From assembly GCA_028875575.1 (NCBI GenBank), contig JAPPDF010000101.1, positions 38,129 to 102,128 on the forward strand: DNA of 64,000 nt, written 5' to 3'. The notes beneath the pieces are model-generated. The model had not been told where the DNA came from. It did not search any database and was given only the letters and a program-made list of their open reading frames with translations. The position numbers and the translations under genes were made by a program. Position 1 is the stretch's first letter; each line of letters begins with the position of its first letter. Origin of the DNA: Acidobacteriota bacterium. Lineage in GTDB: Bacteria; Acidobacteriota; Terriglobia; Versatilivoradales; Versatilivoraceae. This document shows positions 18,119-27,597 of the stretch, in pieces.

Positions 18119-21016
18119 GTGAAACTTGTCAGGCCCCGCTTGTTCACAAGCTGCCTGGCTTGCCTGGCAGCCCTTGCCGGTCTTGCCGTTTTTTCCTCAG
18201 CCTTGCTGGAGGCCAATGACTCCCTCTGGATCAGGCACAGCGGCTTTGAATCCCTGAAAACCGGACAGCCCGGCAACAGCGGCGCCAACCTCTATGTCTC
18301 CTCCAAGGGGAGGATCCAGACCATCAACCGCTGGGACCTGAACCGGGACGGCGAGCTGGACCTGGTGTTCACCCAGGATCACAACTCGGTCTACACGCCC
18401 GACACCTTGATCTACTGGGGCGGCAAGGAGGGCTACGCTTCTCTGCTGCCCGACATGTGGCAAATCCGGGCGCCCTTTTCCCTGCTCAAGACACTGACGA
18501 CCGCGATCAAGCGGGTAACCCGTTTGCCGACCTCGGGGGGAGGCCGCAGCAAGATCGCCGATCTCAACCTGGACGGACACCTGGACATCGTTATCTGCAA
18601 CTTCCAGCACAACTACCGCACCGACCAGCCCGCCTACATCTATTGGGGCGGAGACGACGGATTTCGACCGGAGAATCGCACCGACTTGCCCGCCCTGCTG
18701 GCCGGTGGCCTGGCAGTGGAGGACCTCAACGGAGACGGGCTGCCCGATGTCGCCCTGGCCAACCACGGAAGCGAGAGGGGAGAGACCAGCGGGTTTCGGC
18801 AGCACCTGGAATCCTACATCTACTGGGGCAACCTGAACGGTTTCAACACCGCGCGCCGCACTTCCCTTCCCACCATCAGCGCCACCGACGCGGCCTCGGC
18901 CGACTTCAACGGTGACGGACACGCCGACCTGGCCTTCCTGAACCACAACAGCCAGGAACAGAGTCTCTATCTCTATTGGGGAGACGGCAAGGGAGGGTTC
19001 GGCAAACACCGCCGTCAAGTGCTGAGCAGCGCCGATCTGCAAGTGGGCGAGAGACCTCGCGGCCGGGAAGGCTCCCACATGGGAATGAAGACACTGCTGG
19101 CGTCCCGCATCAATCCTGACCCAATCTCCGACCTGGTGGTGGCCGGCTCCGAAAAAGCCATCGTCTTTTACGGCTCGACAAGCGGTCTGTCTCCCGAAAC
19201 AACCGTGACTCTGCCGGCCAACGACTGCCTGGGTATGCAGGCCGCCGATTTGAACCGGGACGGGCGGATCGACCTGGTTCTGGCCAACTCCGGGGGGCGG
19301 GCCGATCCCCTTGTCGACTCGACCATCTACTGGGCGACTCCGGACGGGTTCGACCCGAAACGGCGCACCGATCTGCCCACCCAGGGGGCCGCCACCGTTC
19401 AAGCCGCCGATCTCAACGGAGACGGTGTGCTGGATCTCCTGTTCGGCAACTCTCGAGGCTCCGACAGCACCGATGTGCCCAGCTACATCTATTGGGGACG
19501 GCCCGACGGCTTTGCGGCCCACCGGCGGACGGAGCTCACCGGCTTCGGCACCATCAGCAGCGGCGTGGCCGACTTCAACCGGGACGACCACCCCGATATT
19601 CTGCTGGTCTCCCACCACAGCGGCACCGGCGTGCTGCCCACGGCCATCTTCTGGGGTCGCCCCGACCACTACTACTCCAGCGCCGCCAGCACTCTGATCG
19701 AGCCGGGCGCCAACATGGAGTACAGCATCGCCGACCTGGACGACGACGACTATCCCGACCTGGTTGTCAATCGGGACCAGACCAGCGTGGTTCTGTGGGG
19801 CTCGTCCGAAGGTTTCACCGAAGAAACCAAGCTGCCCGTCACCAGGCCCATCGCCACCAGCGTGGCCGATCTGAATCGGGATGGCTTCCTCGACATCCTG
19901 GTGGCCATGACGGCCAATCCGGGAGAAACGGCAAGAGGGGCCATCGTCTGGGGGACTGCCGGCCGCTTCCAGGACCCCGAAGTCAGTCGCTGGGACCTGG
20001 ATGGGCCGGCCATCGAGAGCACGGCCATCGCCGACCTGAACAAGGACGGCTTCCTCGACCTCATCTATCCCGAGGCAGGTACGGAAATTTCCGAAATCTT
20101 CTGGGGGAGCGCCGAGGGATACCGTCCCGACAACGTGCTGGCCATCAAGGCCAACGGCACGCCCCATGCGGTGCCGGCCGACCTGGACAATGACGGCTGG
20201 CTGGACCTGGTCTTCGCCAGCGGGTTCTCCCAAAAGAAAAATACGGTCCACGTCGACACCCTGATCTACTGGGGCGGGCCCCAGGGCTTCTCCGAGGATT
20301 CCCGCAGCGGAGTGGAAGGGTTTACCACGCTGGACGCCACCGTGGCCGACTTCAATCGGGACGGCCACCTGGACATCGCCACCACCAACTATCGCTCCGA
20401 TACGACCCGGGAACTGCCGGCATTCATTTACTGGGGGGGCGCCGGACGGGACTTCAGCGAGAAGCGCCGGACGCTGCTGGAAGCCCATTCCTCGTCGGCC
20501 ATCGACGCGCTGGACCTCAACCGGGACGGCTGGGTGGACCTGGTGGTCTCCAACCACCAGAAACACTTCGACCACGCCGCCGGCACCAACATCTATTGGG
20601 GCGGGCCCGAGGGGTTCTCCAGCCAGCGGCGGCACCATATTCCCACGGTCGGCGTGCACCTGGACGCCATGGTGGACGCGGGAAGCGTTTACGATCGGCG
20701 CTACCAGTGGGACTACACCTCGGCACCGGTCCAGGCTCCCGAGGGAGCCGCCTTTGCCGCCCTCCACTGGAAGGCGGAAACCCGCTGGGGGACCGGGGTC
20801 AAGTTTCAGATCCGTTCGGCCGGCACTGAAGTGGGGCTTGGAAACGCCGCCTGGAAGGGGCCTTCGGGAAAAGATTCCTTCTACGAGCAGTCCGGTGCCG
20901 CGCTCTCCGGGCTGGCCAGGGACCACGGTTGGCTGCAGTACCGGGCGTTCCTGACTTCTCCGGACGGCGGCAACTCGGCCATCCTGACCGAGATCGCCAT
21001 CCAGTGCGAGCGCTGA
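18119..21016 (+). CDS. Secreted FG-GAP/VCBS repeat protein
   Basis: A 965-residue exported protein. GTG start with AGGAG upstream, then a Sec signal (LVRPRLFTSCLACLAALAGLAVFSS). About 14 repeats of roughly 55-65 residues each carry a calcium-binding DxNxDGxxD loop (such as DLNRDGELDLVF, DFNGDGHADLAF, DLNRDGWVDLVV; a few degenerate, for instance DLDDDDYPDLVV) and a Y(I)YWG(G) strand, consistent with two seven-bladed propellers. The last 110 residues form a separate beta-sandwich-like domain. Probably an extracellular binding protein. It starts a same-strand run of secreted genes. Ligand unknown. Confidence 0.85.
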   Translation: MKLVRPRLFTSCLACLAALAGLAVFSSALLEANDSLWIRHSGFESLKTGQPGNSGANLYVSSKGRIQTINRWDLNRDGELDLVFTQDHNSVYTPDTLIYWGGKEGYASLLPDMWQIRAPFSLLKTLTTAIKRVTRLPTSGGGRSKIADLNLDGHLDIVICNFQHNYRTDQPAYIYWGGDDGFRPENRTDLPALLAGGLAVEDLNGDGLPDVALANHGSERGETSGFRQHLESYIYWGNLNGFNTARRTSLPTISATDAASADFNGDGHADLAFLNHNSQEQSLYLYWGDGKGGFGKHRRQVLSSADLQVGERPRGREGSHMGMKTLLASRINPDPISDLVVAGSEKAIVFYGSTSGLSPETTVTLPANDCLGMQAADLNRDGRIDLVLANSGGRADPLVDSTIYWATPDGFDPKRRTDLPTQGAATVQAADLNGDGVLDLLFGNSRGSDSTDVPSYIYWGRPDGFAAHRRTELTGFGTISSGVADFNRDDHPDILLVSHHSGTGVLPTAIFWGRPDHYYSSAASTLIEPGANMEYSIADLDDDDYPDLVVNRDQTSVVLWGSSEGFTEETKLPVTRPIATSVADLNRDGFLDILVAMTANPGETARGAIVWGTAGRFQDPEVSRWDLDGPAIESTAIADLNKDGFLDLIYPEAGTEISEIFWGSAEGYRPDNVLAIKANGTPHAVPADLDNDGWLDLVFASGFSQKKNTVHVDTLIYWGGPQGFSEDSRSGVEGFTTLDATVADFNRDGHLDIATTNYRSDTTRELPAFIYWGGAGRDFSEKRRTLLEAHSSSAIDALDLNRDGWVDLVVSNHQKHFDHAAGTNIYWGGPEGFSSQRRHHIPTVGVHLDAMVDAGSVYDRRYQWDYTSAPVQAPEGAAFAALHWKAETRWGTGVKFQIRSAGTEVGLGNAAWKGPSGKDSFYEQSGAALSGLARDHGWLQYRAFLTSPDGGNSAILTEIAIQCER

Positions 21017-21096
21017 TTCCGGCGGTATTGGAATGGCTCGTGCAGCGCACTGCGGGTGGTATCCGGTTCCGGCTGGCCGTAACTGTTACAGGAGCT

Positions 21097-21286
21097 TCTT
21101 GCAAAATTCGCAGCAGGGCTGGTCAACTTGCCAGCAGACCTGAGGTTCTGCCTTTTTCAATATCGGGTGCGGCCTGGTAAAAAAGGCTTTCTAACCACAA
21201 AAAGCACAAGAGTCACAAATTGTGTTTTTGTGCCTTTTGTGGCCATTCCCGGTAAACGTCACGCTGCCAGATTTTGCAAAAGGCTC
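21097..21286 (+). repeat. Family A repeat, copy 4
   Basis: About 190 bp, the best preserved copy: left end TTGCAAAATTCGCAGC, right end ATTTTGCAAAAGGCTC. It takes up most of the 316-bp spacer between the FG-GAP gene and the glycosidase-like gene; the rest shows only the next gene's AGGA ribosome binding site. Confidence 0.85.
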
Positions 21287-21332
21287 ACAAGCTATTCCGA
21301 TCCAACTTGGGAAAGGGAAACGAGGACCAGAG

Positions 21333-23045
21333 ATGAAACGCAGACACTTCCTGCAGACCATGGGGAGCCTGGCGCCCGGCACGCTGGCCGTGCCTCTGGC
21401 GGCGGCTTCCCCCCCCGAACAAAACGGCAAGCATGAGCCGGCATCCGACCGGGAACCCAAGGTCTTCCTTTTCGACGACGGGCGTCACGCCGGAGGTCTC
21501 TACCAGATGGAACCTCCCTTTACCCCGGAGCCTCATGCCTACACCGTGGACCAGATGGCATCCAGCGGGGTGGACACCCTGGTCTACTTTGCCGGAGTCG
21601 AGGGCGGCACCATGCTCTATGACAGCAAGGTGGCCGAAATGTGGGGCACGGTGGTCAAGAAATGGACCCACTACGTCTGGTACAGGGCGGGCAGGATCCT
21701 GCGCCAGATGGTCGACGACGGCCTCGACCCCATGAAGATCCTCTGCGACCGCTGTCACGAGACCGGCATCCTGATGCTGGCCAGCGCCTGGGTGAGCCTG
21801 CACGGGGGCACGCGGGCGGAGCAGGAGGGCCTGGGTCGCTGGTCGGCCTTTGCCCTGGACAATCCCCAGTTTCACGTGGGTCCCGACCCCGACCCGAGAG
21901 CCGAGGGCATGCCGACCAGCCGCTTCAGCTTCATGCACGCCGAGGTCCGGCAGGAACGGTTTCGTGTCTTCGAGGAATTGCTCTCCCGCTATGAGACCGA
22001 CGGCATCGAGCTCAACCTGACTTCCAATCCCCCCTTCTGCCGCTTCGACCAGGCCGACCAGTTGGCCCCCATCATGACCCAATGGATCCGGGACCTGCGA
22101 CGGGTGGCCGACAAGGCTCAAGAGACCCAGGGGCGCCGCAAGCGCATTTACGCCCGGGTGCCGGCCCACCCCGACGCCTGGAAGACCATCGGATACGAAG
22201 TTCCCGGATGGGTCTCGGAAGAGCTGGTGGACGGCCTGTTCTGCGTCAGCAGCCATGGCGAGGACGAGACCATGGACCAGGACCTGGACCTCAAGCCCGT
22301 GGTCGAGTTGACCCGGGGCACCGGCTGCCGCGTGCTCTACGCCTTCCACAACACCCTGGGGAGGCAGTTGGCGCGCTACTCCACCCCCACCATGATCTGG
22401 GCGGCCGCCGCCAACACCTATGCCCAGGGCGCTGACGGCTTCGGTATCGGCGACCACCACTGGACTCCCAACGGATGGCCCTGGACGGCCCAGGAATACG
22501 ACACGCTGCGTCTGCTGGGGCATCCCGAGCTCTTGGCCACGGCCGACAAGCACTACCACGTTCGCTCGACCTCCCGAAGTACCGCCTCGAGGGCCTGGTG
22601 GCCGGGTCGTTCCACCCCCCTTCCCAAGGAACTGCTCCAGGGAGAGGAGACCCAGGTGTCTTTCAAGGTTGCCGACGACCTGGCCCGTTGGCACGGTCTG
22701 GGTCGAGTCAAGTCGGTGAAGTTGCGGGTGCGGCTCTCCAACTACCAGCCCCACTACGACCAGGTGCGCATCGAGCTGAACGGCAAGGAGTTGCCCGACT
22801 CCATCCTGCAGAAGGTGGACATGACCTACCGGCTCATCCGCGGGGGCGCCGTTGGACCTTACGGCTACGCCTTCGACTACTATCTGGGGCCGGACCAGTT
22901 CCCCAAAAAGGGCAAGAACCGGGTGAAAGTGACGCTGCTGAAAAGAGATCCGGGAATCTCCCTGAAGCTGTCTCTCTACGATGTGGACTGCTTCATCGAG
23001 TACCGCTTGCACCGCCACTTCGAGCGCAAGCCCATTGAGTACTGA
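21333..23045 (+). CDS. Tat-exported TIM-barrel glycoside hydrolase-like protein
   Basis: A 570-residue protein with a Tat signal (MKRRHFLQTMGSLAPGTLAV). The body reads like the hydrolase-like barrels related to GH10 and DUF4838 proteins: TVDQMASSGVDTLVYFAGVEG, a helper helix, DGIELNLTSNPPFCRF (candidate acidic active-site strand), IYARVPAHPDAW, FCVSSHGEDETM. The C-terminal 110 residues are a beta-rich domain (LRVRLSNYQPHYDQVRIELNG) similar in position to that of the paralogue at 25908-27524. ATG 21333 follows GAGGA; the frame is open upstream only through repeat A. Substrate unknown; catalytic residues not proven. Confidence 0.6.
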   Translation: MKRRHFLQTMGSLAPGTLAVPLAAASPPEQNGKHEPASDREPKVFLFDDGRHAGGLYQMEPPFTPEPHAYTVDQMASSGVDTLVYFAGVEGGTMLYDSKVAEMWGTVVKKWTHYVWYRAGRILRQMVDDGLDPMKILCDRCHETGILMLASAWVSLHGGTRAEQEGLGRWSAFALDNPQFHVGPDPDPRAEGMPTSRFSFMHAEVRQERFRVFEELLSRYETDGIELNLTSNPPFCRFDQADQLAPIMTQWIRDLRRVADKAQETQGRRKRIYARVPAHPDAWKTIGYEVPGWVSEELVDGLFCVSSHGEDETMDQDLDLKPVVELTRGTGCRVLYAFHNTLGRQLARYSTPTMIWAAAANTYAQGADGFGIGDHHWTPNGWPWTAQEYDTLRLLGHPELLATADKHYHVRSTSRSTASRAWWPGRSTPLPKELLQGEETQVSFKVADDLARWHGLGRVKSVKLRVRLSNYQPHYDQVRIELNGKELPDSILQKVDMTYRLIRGGAVGPYGYAFDYYLGPDQFPKKGKNRVKVTLLKRDPGISLKLSLYDVDCFIEYRLHRHFERKPIEY

Positions 23046-23131
23046 TTGCAACACCCCTGTTTCGCCTTGATTTTGGCGCCCCGTCGCATGGGAAGGCGGC
23101 GCGGCCAATTGAAAATAGTGGAGAGTGCAGA

Positions 23132-24979
23132 GTGGAGAGTGGAGAGTTATTCGATCGACACGTAAAGCAAGGAAAGTTTCTCGAGAGGCCCCAGACGAGA
23201 TCCCTCCTGTCCGGGCTGATCCTTTGCGCCTGTCTGTGGCCGGGCCAGGCCCTCCCGGGATCGGATTCCCGGTTTCCCGCCTCCGATCCTCCCCGCAACG
23301 ACATTCTCCTGGAAAACCGCGTCCCCGTTCCCATGCGGGACGGGACCATTCTCTATGCCGACGTCTATCGCCCTCTGGCCGAGGGCCGCTACCCGGTGCT
23401 GGTGGCCCGCACGCCCTACAGTGCCGAGGCCCGACCGGAGCCGAAATTTTTCTCCCGGCGGGGCTACGTCTTCGTGATTCAGGACGTGCGGGGACGGTAC
23501 GAATCGGAAGGGCGTTGGGACCCGTTTCGCCACGAGGCCCGGGACGGCTACGACACCATCGAGTGGGCTGCCGGCCAGCCCTGGTCCAACGGCAAGGTGG
23601 GAATGCTGGGCAAGTCCTACCTGGGACTGGTGCAGTGGCAGGCCGCCAAGGAGGCCCCTCCGCACCTGGTCACCATCTTCCCCGACGTGGCCTCAACCAG
23701 CCCCTATCACGATTTCGTGACCCTCAACGGCGGCTGGCGGCTGTCCTTCAACTTTGGCTGGGGCGCGGTCCGACAGGAGTCTCGCATCGGACAGAACCCC
23801 CGCCTGCACTGGAGCGATAGCGGCTCCGACAACCTCGCCTACGACCGGGTGATCTGGCACCTGCCCCTGCTGGACATGCAGCGGCTGTTGGGCCGGCAGG
23901 CCCAATTCTACGACCAGTGGATAGAGCATCCAGACTACGACGACTACTGGAAGGCACTCAACGCAACCGAACAGTTCGAGAAGATCACCATTCCGGTGCA
24001 CAACTTCGGCGGGTGGTTCGATATCTTCACCCAGGGCACCGTCGACGGCTACGTGGGCATGAGGGAAAGGGGCGGATCGGAGGTTGCCCGCCAACAGAGT
24101 CAGATGATCGTGGGACCCTGGGGGCACGGCCCCTCGCGAACCACGGGAGACCTTGACTTCGGCCCTGAAGCCCCGGTGGACGTCATGGCCGTGCAGCTCC
24201 GCTGGTTCGACTACTGGCTGCAAGGAAGAAACGGGCTGGACCAGGAGACACCGGTCAAGATCTTTGTCATGGGCCGGAATCGATGGCGATTTGAAAAGGA
24301 GTATCCGCTGCCCGGGACCCGCTACCGAAAGCTTTACCTCAACAGCGACGGCGGGGCCAACAGTTCCAGGGGCGACGGGCGACTGGGCTGGAACACTCCT
24401 CCCGCCGATTCTCCTGCCGACCGCTACCTCTACGACCCCGACAATCCCGTGCCAAGTCTGGGAGGCAACAACTGCTGTGGAACTCCGACGCCGGCGGGTC
24501 CCGTGGATCAGCGCCCCATCGAGCAACGCCGCGATGTGCTGGTCTACACCTCCGGTATTCTGGAGAAAGAAGTGGAAGTGACCGGGCCCGTCAAGCTGGT
24601 GCTGTATGCTGCTTCCGACGCTCCCGACACCGACTTCGTGGCCAAGCTGGTGGATGTCTACCCCGACGGCAGAGCCATCAATGTCGCCGAGGGAATCTTG
24701 AGAGCCCGCTACCGTAACGGTGCCGACCGCCCCGAGCTCCTACAGGAGAACCGGGTCTATGCCCTGACCATCGATATGGTCGACACCAGCAACTCCTTCC
24801 TGCCCGGACATCGCATCCGCCTGGACGTGACCAGCAGCCACTTCCCCCAATTCGACCGCAACCCCAATACGGGAGAGGCGTTTGGCACCGGTGCAAGCAC
24901 GAGACCGGCTCGGCAGACCATCCATCACTCTGCCGAGCACCCTTCACACCTGCTTCTTCCAATTATCCCGGCGGAATGA
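23132..24979 (+). CDS. CocE/NonD family (S15 X-Pro dipeptidyl-peptidase-like) hydrolase, exported
   Basis: Alpha/beta hydrolase of up to 615 residues. Motifs: VPMRDGTILYADVYRPL (substrate-domain start), YVFVIQDVRGRYESEG (oxyanion region), GMLGKSYLGLVQW with nucleophile Ser162, and VHNFGGWFDIFTQG, which carries the catalytic Asp region in S15 enzymes. A C-terminal jelly-roll (VDTSNSFLPGHRIRLDVTSSHFP) completes the family layout. A Sec signal (LLSGLILCACLWPGQAL) lies at about residues 25-45. The GTG start at 23132 sits in a purine-rich repeated tract and is doubtful. It acts on esters, amides or peptides outside the membrane; the exact substrate is unknown. Confidence 0.86.
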   Translation: MESGELFDRHVKQGKFLERPQTRSLLSGLILCACLWPGQALPGSDSRFPASDPPRNDILLENRVPVPMRDGTILYADVYRPLAEGRYPVLVARTPYSAEARPEPKFFSRRGYVFVIQDVRGRYESEGRWDPFRHEARDGYDTIEWAAGQPWSNGKVGMLGKSYLGLVQWQAAKEAPPHLVTIFPDVASTSPYHDFVTLNGGWRLSFNFGWGAVRQESRIGQNPRLHWSDSGSDNLAYDRVIWHLPLLDMQRLLGRQAQFYDQWIEHPDYDDYWKALNATEQFEKITIPVHNFGGWFDIFTQGTVDGYVGMRERGGSEVARQQSQMIVGPWGHGPSRTTGDLDFGPEAPVDVMAVQLRWFDYWLQGRNGLDQETPVKIFVMGRNRWRFEKEYPLPGTRYRKLYLNSDGGANSSRGDGRLGWNTPPADSPADRYLYDPDNPVPSLGGNNCCGTPTPAGPVDQRPIEQRRDVLVYTSGILEKEVEVTGPVKLVLYAASDAPDTDFVAKLVDVYPDGRAINVAEGILRARYRNGADRPELLQENRVYALTIDMVDTSNSFLPGHRIRLDVTSSHFPQFDRNPNTGEAFGTGASTRPARQTIHHSAEHPSHLLLPIIPAE

Positions 24980-24995
24980 AGCTCTTGGGTTTGTT

Positions 24996-25877
24996 TCAGG
25001 GCCCCAATCCGGCCTGGATCAGGAAGTCCTCCAGCAGTCGATTGAAGCGATCGGGCTCGTCGACAAACAGGGCGTGACCGGCCCCCTCGAAGACCTCCAC
25101 CCTGGCTGAAGGAACGTCGGTCGAGACCCCTTCCGCCTGTTTCCTCTGCGGCTCGGTCACCACGAAGAGGAGAGGCCGGTCGATTTCGGGCAGTATCTTG
25201 CGCCAATCCCCCACTGCGGCAAAACTGGCGCCCAAGGTGACCGCCGCATTGGTCGGAGTCCGCAGGGAGGCGGCCATGATTCTCTGAAGGTAGTCCTCCG
25301 GCTGCGGCCGCTTGTACATGCCTCGGACGAAGCGATCGGTCACTCTCTTGCGATCGGCTTGCAGTTCCAGTCTTCCCTTCCCCTGACGGCGGGAATCGAT
25401 CCAGGCATTGGGCGGATATCCCAGGACTTCATCGACCAGGACCACCGCGCTGAGCCATTCGGTCCCGAACTGCTCCACGGCGGTCAAGACCTGCAAGGCG
25501 CCCATCGACCATCCGACCAGGACGATAGGGGGCAGCTCGAGGTGCCGGGTCAACTCCCGGATGTCCCGAGCCAGCCGGTTCGGGTAGTGTCCATCCGTCA
25601 CCCGCTCCGAATCGCCGTGTGAGCGGGGATCGAAGGCGACGACGCGATAGTGCCGGGAAAAGTGGGCGATCTGGTGTTCCCAGATCCAGGCAGGCATGGT
25701 CCAACCCGGGACAAAAACTATGCTGTGCCCCTGACCGGCCTGGAGATAATGCAGCCGAACCCCGTCACTCGATGTTAAAAAGCCGCTTTGGGCCGGCGAC
25801 GGATTCCCTGCCTCCGGTCGGACCGTCAACAGCATGATGGTCAACCAGCCCAACAGCATTGGCCGCACTGCACACAC
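24996..25877 (-). CDS. Exported alpha/beta hydrolase
   Basis: A 293-residue alpha/beta-hydrolase-1 protein. The GTG start has GGGGAGGG upstream; ATG 25859 is the alternative, and either gives an N-terminal signal (MLLGWLTIMLLTV). IVFVPGWTMPAWIWEHQI forms the oxyanion hole, GWSMGALQ carries Ser124, VVLVDEVLG follows, and EGAGHALFVDEPDRF holds the catalytic His near the C-terminus. Last gene of a minus-strand run of secreted proteins beginning at 34856, 30 bp after the glycosidase-like gene. Esterase, lactonase or haloperoxidase-like activity cannot be separated by sequence alone. Confidence 0.85.
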   Translation of the reverse strand: MCAVRPMLLGWLTIMLLTVRPEAGNPSPAQSGFLTSSDGVRLHYLQAGQGHSIVFVPGWTMPAWIWEHQIAHFSRHYRVVAFDPRSHGDSERVTDGHYPNRLARDIRELTRHLELPPIVLVGWSMGALQVLTAVEQFGTEWLSAVVLVDEVLGYPPNAWIDSRRQGKGRLELQADRKRVTDRFVRGMYKRPQPEDYLQRIMAASLRTPTNAAVTLGASFAAVGDWRKILPEIDRPLLFVVTEPQRKQAEGVSTDVPSARVEVFEGAGHALFVDEPDRFNRLLEDFLIQAGLGP

Positions 25878-25907
25878 CAGCCTGTTCCCTCCCCGGTCAG
25901 CTTTGTA

Positions 25908-27524
25908 CTAATTCTCCCTCCGGTAGACATAGACCTCCAGTTCATCCAGAATCACTTCCCCCTTGGTCTGGGAACTGTTTGCGGCGAGGCGGACCTGGAG
26001 GCGGTTGTCTCCATGGGCGAGCAGCGGTTGCGGCGACCCTGAATCCAGATCGACGATGTACAGATAGTGAGCGGGCAGCACTTTGCCCTCCCAGCGGTTC
26101 TGCCCGTCCTGGTCAAAGTGTCGGGTGATCTGCGGGTTCGGTACGGGATTCCCGTTGAGCGCGATCTGCAGGGACTCGTCCGCGGCCAGCCCCACGGCCT
26201 TGAATTGCAGGGTGGCCCGCAGACGCTTGTCGCTCAGGTCCTCGGCCAGCCGAAACCCCTGGGAGCCGGACGGGTCGGGAGTGCCCCGGTCCAGCCTGAT
26301 GCGGTCATCCTTGGGGCCGGTTTCCGTAGGCGCGCCTTCTTCCCACAGTGGATAGTACCTGTAGTGCCGGTCGTGCCGCCCAATGTCCTCCGGGTCTTTC
26401 AAATGGTGCAGGTAACCCAGGGCGGCAGGCCACATGTAAGCCGGCCAGGGCGTATTGCGGCCGATGCGCCGTCCCCAATGGTACTGATAATTATAGGCTT
26501 CCACCCCGGAGGCTCCGTAGGCGTAAAAGTTCCGGGCGGCTGCGCGGTAGTGGGACAGGTTGTTGATTCCTACGTCGTCTCCCCGATAGGTGATGGGGTG
26601 GATGGCCGGATAGATCCGGCAGTCGGTCCCTTCGGCCAGCTTGACGAAGTCCTCCACCCGGGTGTTGAGGTCGGTGTAGAAGAAATCGGAGGGCACCACG
26701 AAATCGACCAGCCCCTGCTTGATCCAGGCGGCCAGGTCGAAACCGAGGTACTCGCACTCCTCCAGCGTCTGGGCCACGCGCACGCCCAGGACCAGGGGAT
26801 CCCGGCCTCTCCGCTCCGCGGCCGCCTCCAGCAGATTGCGAATCTTCCGCATGAAGTCGGTCAGCAAGTGGGCGTTGCTGCTTCCTTCGCCCGGTGGGAA
26901 CATGTGGCACCAGCGCATGTAGTCCAGTTCCAGTCCGTCGAGGTCAACGGCCGCTACCAGCTCTTCAATGTAGTCGAGCATCTTTTGCCGCACCGGTTCG
27001 GGAGCGAAGTCGATGGCCGGCCCCCTGGGCAGCTTGAGATGCCACTGAGGGTTCTCTTCAATGAACCGTCCCACCGGACCGCCGTGGCGGTCATTCATGC
27101 GGATGCAACCGAGAAATTCCATGCCGCTCCGATGGGAAAGCTCCGCCATCAATTGCCGGAAATCGACCCCCGCCTCCCGTAGCGAGCGATAACCGCCGTC
27201 CTTGTCGGAATGCCTCCAATGTTCCTCCAGAACATCGGAGGGTCCGTAAAGGGAGTGAAAGCGGTGGCTGACCACCATGGCCAGCGTATCCACTCCCGAC
27301 CGGGCCAGCTCATCCACGCCCCGGGCCACCACCCTCTGCACGGCTTCCGCGTCCATCTCGCTCAACGGAGCCCCCGAACTCCAGAATTCGGCAAAGGCGT
27401 TACCGGTATCGCTGTTGTAGAGAATGCGACCTTCCCGTGCGGGCCCCCTCGCGGGCTCCTCGGTGCCCGCACAACCTCCGAAGAGAATGAGGAGCACTGC
27501 TGCCATTCGCCATGCGTACTTCAT
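25908..27524 (-). CDS. Lipoprotein with family-10-like glycoside hydrolase barrel
   Basis: A 538-residue protein. ATG 27524 follows AAAGGAAA; the signal MAAVLLILFGGCAG ends in a lipobox-like cysteine, so it is probably membrane-anchored. The barrel reads AVQRVVARGVDELARSGVDTL, EFLGCIRMNDRHGG, DLDGLELDYMRWCHMFPPGE (candidate acidic residues), DPLVLGVRVAQT, DFVVPSDFFYTD and GASGVEAYNYQYHWG, resembling putative glycosyl-hydrolase-like family 10 barrels. The C-terminus is beta-rich with a jelly-roll pattern. It is a distant paralogue of 21333-23045. It lies in the six-gene operon. Confidence 0.58.
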   Translation of the reverse strand: MKYAWRMAAVLLILFGGCAGTEEPARGPAREGRILYNSDTGNAFAEFWSSGAPLSEMDAEAVQRVVARGVDELARSGVDTLAMVVSHRFHSLYGPSDVLEEHWRHSDKDGGYRSLREAGVDFRQLMAELSHRSGMEFLGCIRMNDRHGGPVGRFIEENPQWHLKLPRGPAIDFAPEPVRQKMLDYIEELVAAVDLDGLELDYMRWCHMFPPGEGSSNAHLLTDFMRKIRNLLEAAAERRGRDPLVLGVRVAQTLEECEYLGFDLAAWIKQGLVDFVVPSDFFYTDLNTRVEDFVKLAEGTDCRIYPAIHPITYRGDDVGINNLSHYRAAARNFYAYGASGVEAYNYQYHWGRRIGRNTPWPAYMWPAALGYLHHLKDPEDIGRHDRHYRYYPLWEEGAPTETGPKDDRIRLDRGTPDPSGSQGFRLAEDLSDKRLRATLQFKAVGLAADESLQIALNGNPVPNPQITRHFDQDGQNRWEGKVLPAHYLYIVDLDSGSPQPLLAHGDNRLQVRLAANSSQTKGEVILDELEVYVYRREN

Positions 27525-27597
27525 GGGAAATTTCCTTTCACCCAGAGCCGGGTTCCATCCTTCAATGAGCCTTCCGCAAAATTGGTCGTGCAACGCG

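Noticed and set aside
21222..21332. Reading frame upstream of the glycosidase-like gene (also at 12766-12900 and 62098-62190) beginning MFLC or MFLW and containing WPFP
   Set aside because: These codons are translations of repeat A, not protein. The real starts downstream have ribosome binding sites or family-consistent N-termini.
24981..24995. Terminator between the convergent CocE and alpha/beta hydrolase genes
   Set aside because: Only about 15 bp with no hairpin; no evidence to support a terminator.
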